A stretch of 32,051 bases of DNA from positions 1 to 32,051 of the forward strand of contig CAIPBW010000171.1 of assembly GCA_903863395.1 (NCBI GenBank), in the 5' to 3' direction. How positions within the stretch are numbered: the stretch's first letter is position 1; each line of letters starts with the position of its first letter. Of the stretch, positions 30,716 through 32,051 are shown one piece after another. Source of the DNA: an uncultured beta proteobacterium (GTDB taxonomy: Bacteria > Pseudomonadota > Gammaproteobacteria > Burkholderiales > Burkholderiaceae_C). The notes under the pieces were generated by a model. It made no database searches, was not told the origin of the DNA, and saw nothing but the letters and a program-made list of their open reading frames with translations. A program made the position numbers and the translations under genes.

Positions 30716-31990
30716 TCAGTAGGTTTCCAGGTGCAGGCGGCCCTGCGTCTTGAGCGCACTGGCCACCGTGTCCCACGACTGCCCCGCTTGCTGCGCCACG
30801 TCGCGCAGCGCCAGCACCACGCCCTCCTCCATGCTCTTGAGGCCACAGACAAAGAAGTAGGCGTTGGGGTCGGCCAGCAATGCAGCCAGGTCGGGCGCGC
30901 GCTCGCGCAGCAGGTCCTGCACGTAGCGCTTGGGTTGGCCCGGCGTGCGCGAGAACGCAAAGTTGATGTCGATGAAGTCCTTGGGCAGATTCTGCAAGGG
31001 CCCGAAATACGGCAAGTCTTCCTTGGTGCGTGCGCCAAAGAACAGCAGCAGTTTGCCTGCATCGAACTTGCCCGATTGCCGCAGACGGCGACGCCACTCG
31101 GTCATGGCGCGCATCGGGGCACTGCCCGTGCCGGTGCAGATCATGACAATGCTGGAGCGCGGGTGGTTGGGCATCAAGAAGCTCGCGCCAAACGGCCCGG
31201 TCACCTGGACCGTGTCGCCCTTTTGCAGGTCGCACATGTAGTTCGACGCCACGCCGCGCACCGGGTTTCCCTGGTGGTCTGCGAGCACACGCTTGACCGT
31301 CAGCGACAAATTGTTGTAACCCGGTCGCTCGCCATTGCGCGCGCTCGAAACCGAGTACTGCCGGGGATGGTGCGCGCGCCCCTGCTCGTCCACGCCGGGC
31401 GGAATTATGCCGATGGACTGCCCCTCGAGCACCGGAAACGGCATGGTTCCGAAATCGAGCACGATATGGTGCGTGTCGTACTCGCGCCCGACTTCGGTCA
31501 CACGCACATTGCCCGCCACTGTGGCGCTGATGAACGGCTGCGCAGCGCGTGGGCCGTAGAGGTTGGTGTAGGCGTGCGCGGCCGACCAGGGCGGCACGCT
31601 GCTGCCAAACGATGCACCGTGAAACACTGGTTCGAGCGCTGCATCGCTAAACCCGCTGGTTGTTTCCACCACGCTCGCTGGTGCAGGCTCGGCAGCCAGC
31701 CCGGCTTCTGCCAGTTGCTCGGCACTGAGCGCCTGGGGCAGTTCATCCCACAGAAACTGCTCACTGACCGAGTAGGCACGCGCGCGCGGCATGCTGCGCC
31801 AGTTGTCGATCGCCCCGGTCGGGCAAGGCGAAATGCAGTCCATGCACCGGTCGCACTTTTGCGCGTCCACCACGTAGTTGCGTGCGTCGTGGGTGATCGC
31901 ATGCACCGGACAAATGGCTTCGCAGGTGTTGCACCGGATGCAGATCTCCGGGTCAATCAGATGCTGCTCGATGGCGGTGGCTTCGGTCAT
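30716..31990 (-). CDS. boxA: benzoyl-CoA 2,3-epoxidase reductase component BoxA
   Basis: Reductase that passes electrons from NADPH to the diiron epoxidase BoxB in aerobic benzoyl-CoA degradation. The 424-residue protein has an N-terminal double [4Fe-4S] ferredoxin domain (C17, C20, C23, C27 and C46, C49, C52, C56), a linker, then an FAD/NAD(P)H oxidoreductase domain. That domain shows [12 protein letters not shown] (FAD), [15 protein letters not shown] (nucleotide) and [13 protein letters not shown], with the ending HLETY usual for ferredoxin-NADP reductases. It starts 11 bases after boxB, so the two are cotranscribed. Confidence 0.95.
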   Translation of the reverse strand: MTEATAIEQHLIDPEICIRCNTCEAICPVHAITHDARNYVVDAQKCDRCMDCISPCPTGAIDNWRSMPRARAYSVSEQFLWDELPQALSAEQLAEAGLAAEPAPASVVETTSGFSDAALEPVFHGASFGSSVPPWSAAHAYTNLYGPRAAQPFISATVAGNVRVTEVGREYDTHHIVLDFGTMPFPVLEGQSIGIIPPGVDEQGRAHHPRQYSVSSARNGERPGYNNLSLTVKRVLADHQGNPVRGVASNYMCDLQKGDTVQVTGPFGASFLMPNHPRSSIVMICTGTGSAPMRAMTEWRRRLRQSGKFDAGKLLLFFGARTKEDLPYFGPLQNLPKDFIDINFAFSRTPGQPKRYVQDLLRERAPDLAALLADPNAYFFVCGLKSMEEGVVLALRDVAQQAGQSWDTVASALKTQGRLHLETY

Positions 31991-32001
31991 GGCGCTAAGG
32001 T

Positions 32002-32051
32002 TTAGTTGAATCGGACGTACTCAAAATCCACGGGCTGGCGGTTGATGCCCA
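32002..32051 (-). CDS. boxB: benzoyl-CoA epoxidase subunit BoxB, last codons only (partial)
   Basis: The minus strand at the window edge reads [15 protein letters not shown] followed by TAA (32002-32004), matching the expected C-terminus of BoxB, the diiron oxygenase of the box pathway. Identification depends mostly on the adjacent boxA; only 15 residues are visible. Confidence 0.75.
   Translation of the reverse strand, partial: GINRQPVDFEYVRFN

Overview
This window looks like chromosome of a GC-rich betaproteobacterium, most likely Burkholderiales/Comamonadaceae (Rhodoferax/Polaromonas-like). That placement is inference. It rests on the BoxA/BoxB pair of aerobic benzoyl-CoA degradation at the right end, a single-copy polar-type flagellar cluster with FlhF/FlhG, and the general codon style. 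No tRNA, rRNA, CRISPR array or insertion sequence was seen.

Left end (1-5166, minus strand): a tight operon unlike its neighbours. It reads, in transcription order, a nine-repeat Sel1 protein, a protein joining a degenerate phospholipase-D-like domain to a J-domain, a protein of fourteen 25-residue Trp-rich repeats, a small His-rich ORF, and a second Sel1 protein that runs off the window. Spacings are -4 to 22 bases. None of the complete products has a signal peptide. Facing it is a sigma-54-dependent activator (5358-6458) of FleQ/FlrA type that lacks an N-terminal sensory domain.

Centre (6487-24962): flagellar genes in two divergent blocks meeting at about 16.6-16.8 kb. On the minus strand are fliK-fliL-fliM-fliN-fliO-fliP-fliQ-fliR-flhB, then three unfamiliar accessory genes; the first is a DamX-like membrane protein overlapping flhB by ATGA. 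On the plus strand are flhA-flhF-flhG-fliA, fliS, and motA-motB plus an unknown membrane protein. A near-consensus sigma-54 promoter lies upstream of flhA and a sigma-28 promoter upstream of fliS. Together with the FleQ-like activator this suggests a polar-flagellum hierarchy: sigma-54 activator, then export/FlhF/FlhG/FliA genes, then FliA-dependent late genes.

At 24973-26604, ten bases after the gene following motB, is a potassium channel with two complete voltage-sensor domains in tandem before one pore. This architecture, placed in a stator operon, is the most striking single observation.

Right end (26636-32051): smaller units. These are an adhesin-E-like secreted protein, a secreted Sel1 protein coupled to a membrane protein, a membrane-attached methyltransferase overlapping a CheY-like receiver, a small exported Lys-rich protein coupled to a DUF192 protein, a YfhL-type ferredoxin, and convergent boxA with the last codons of boxB.
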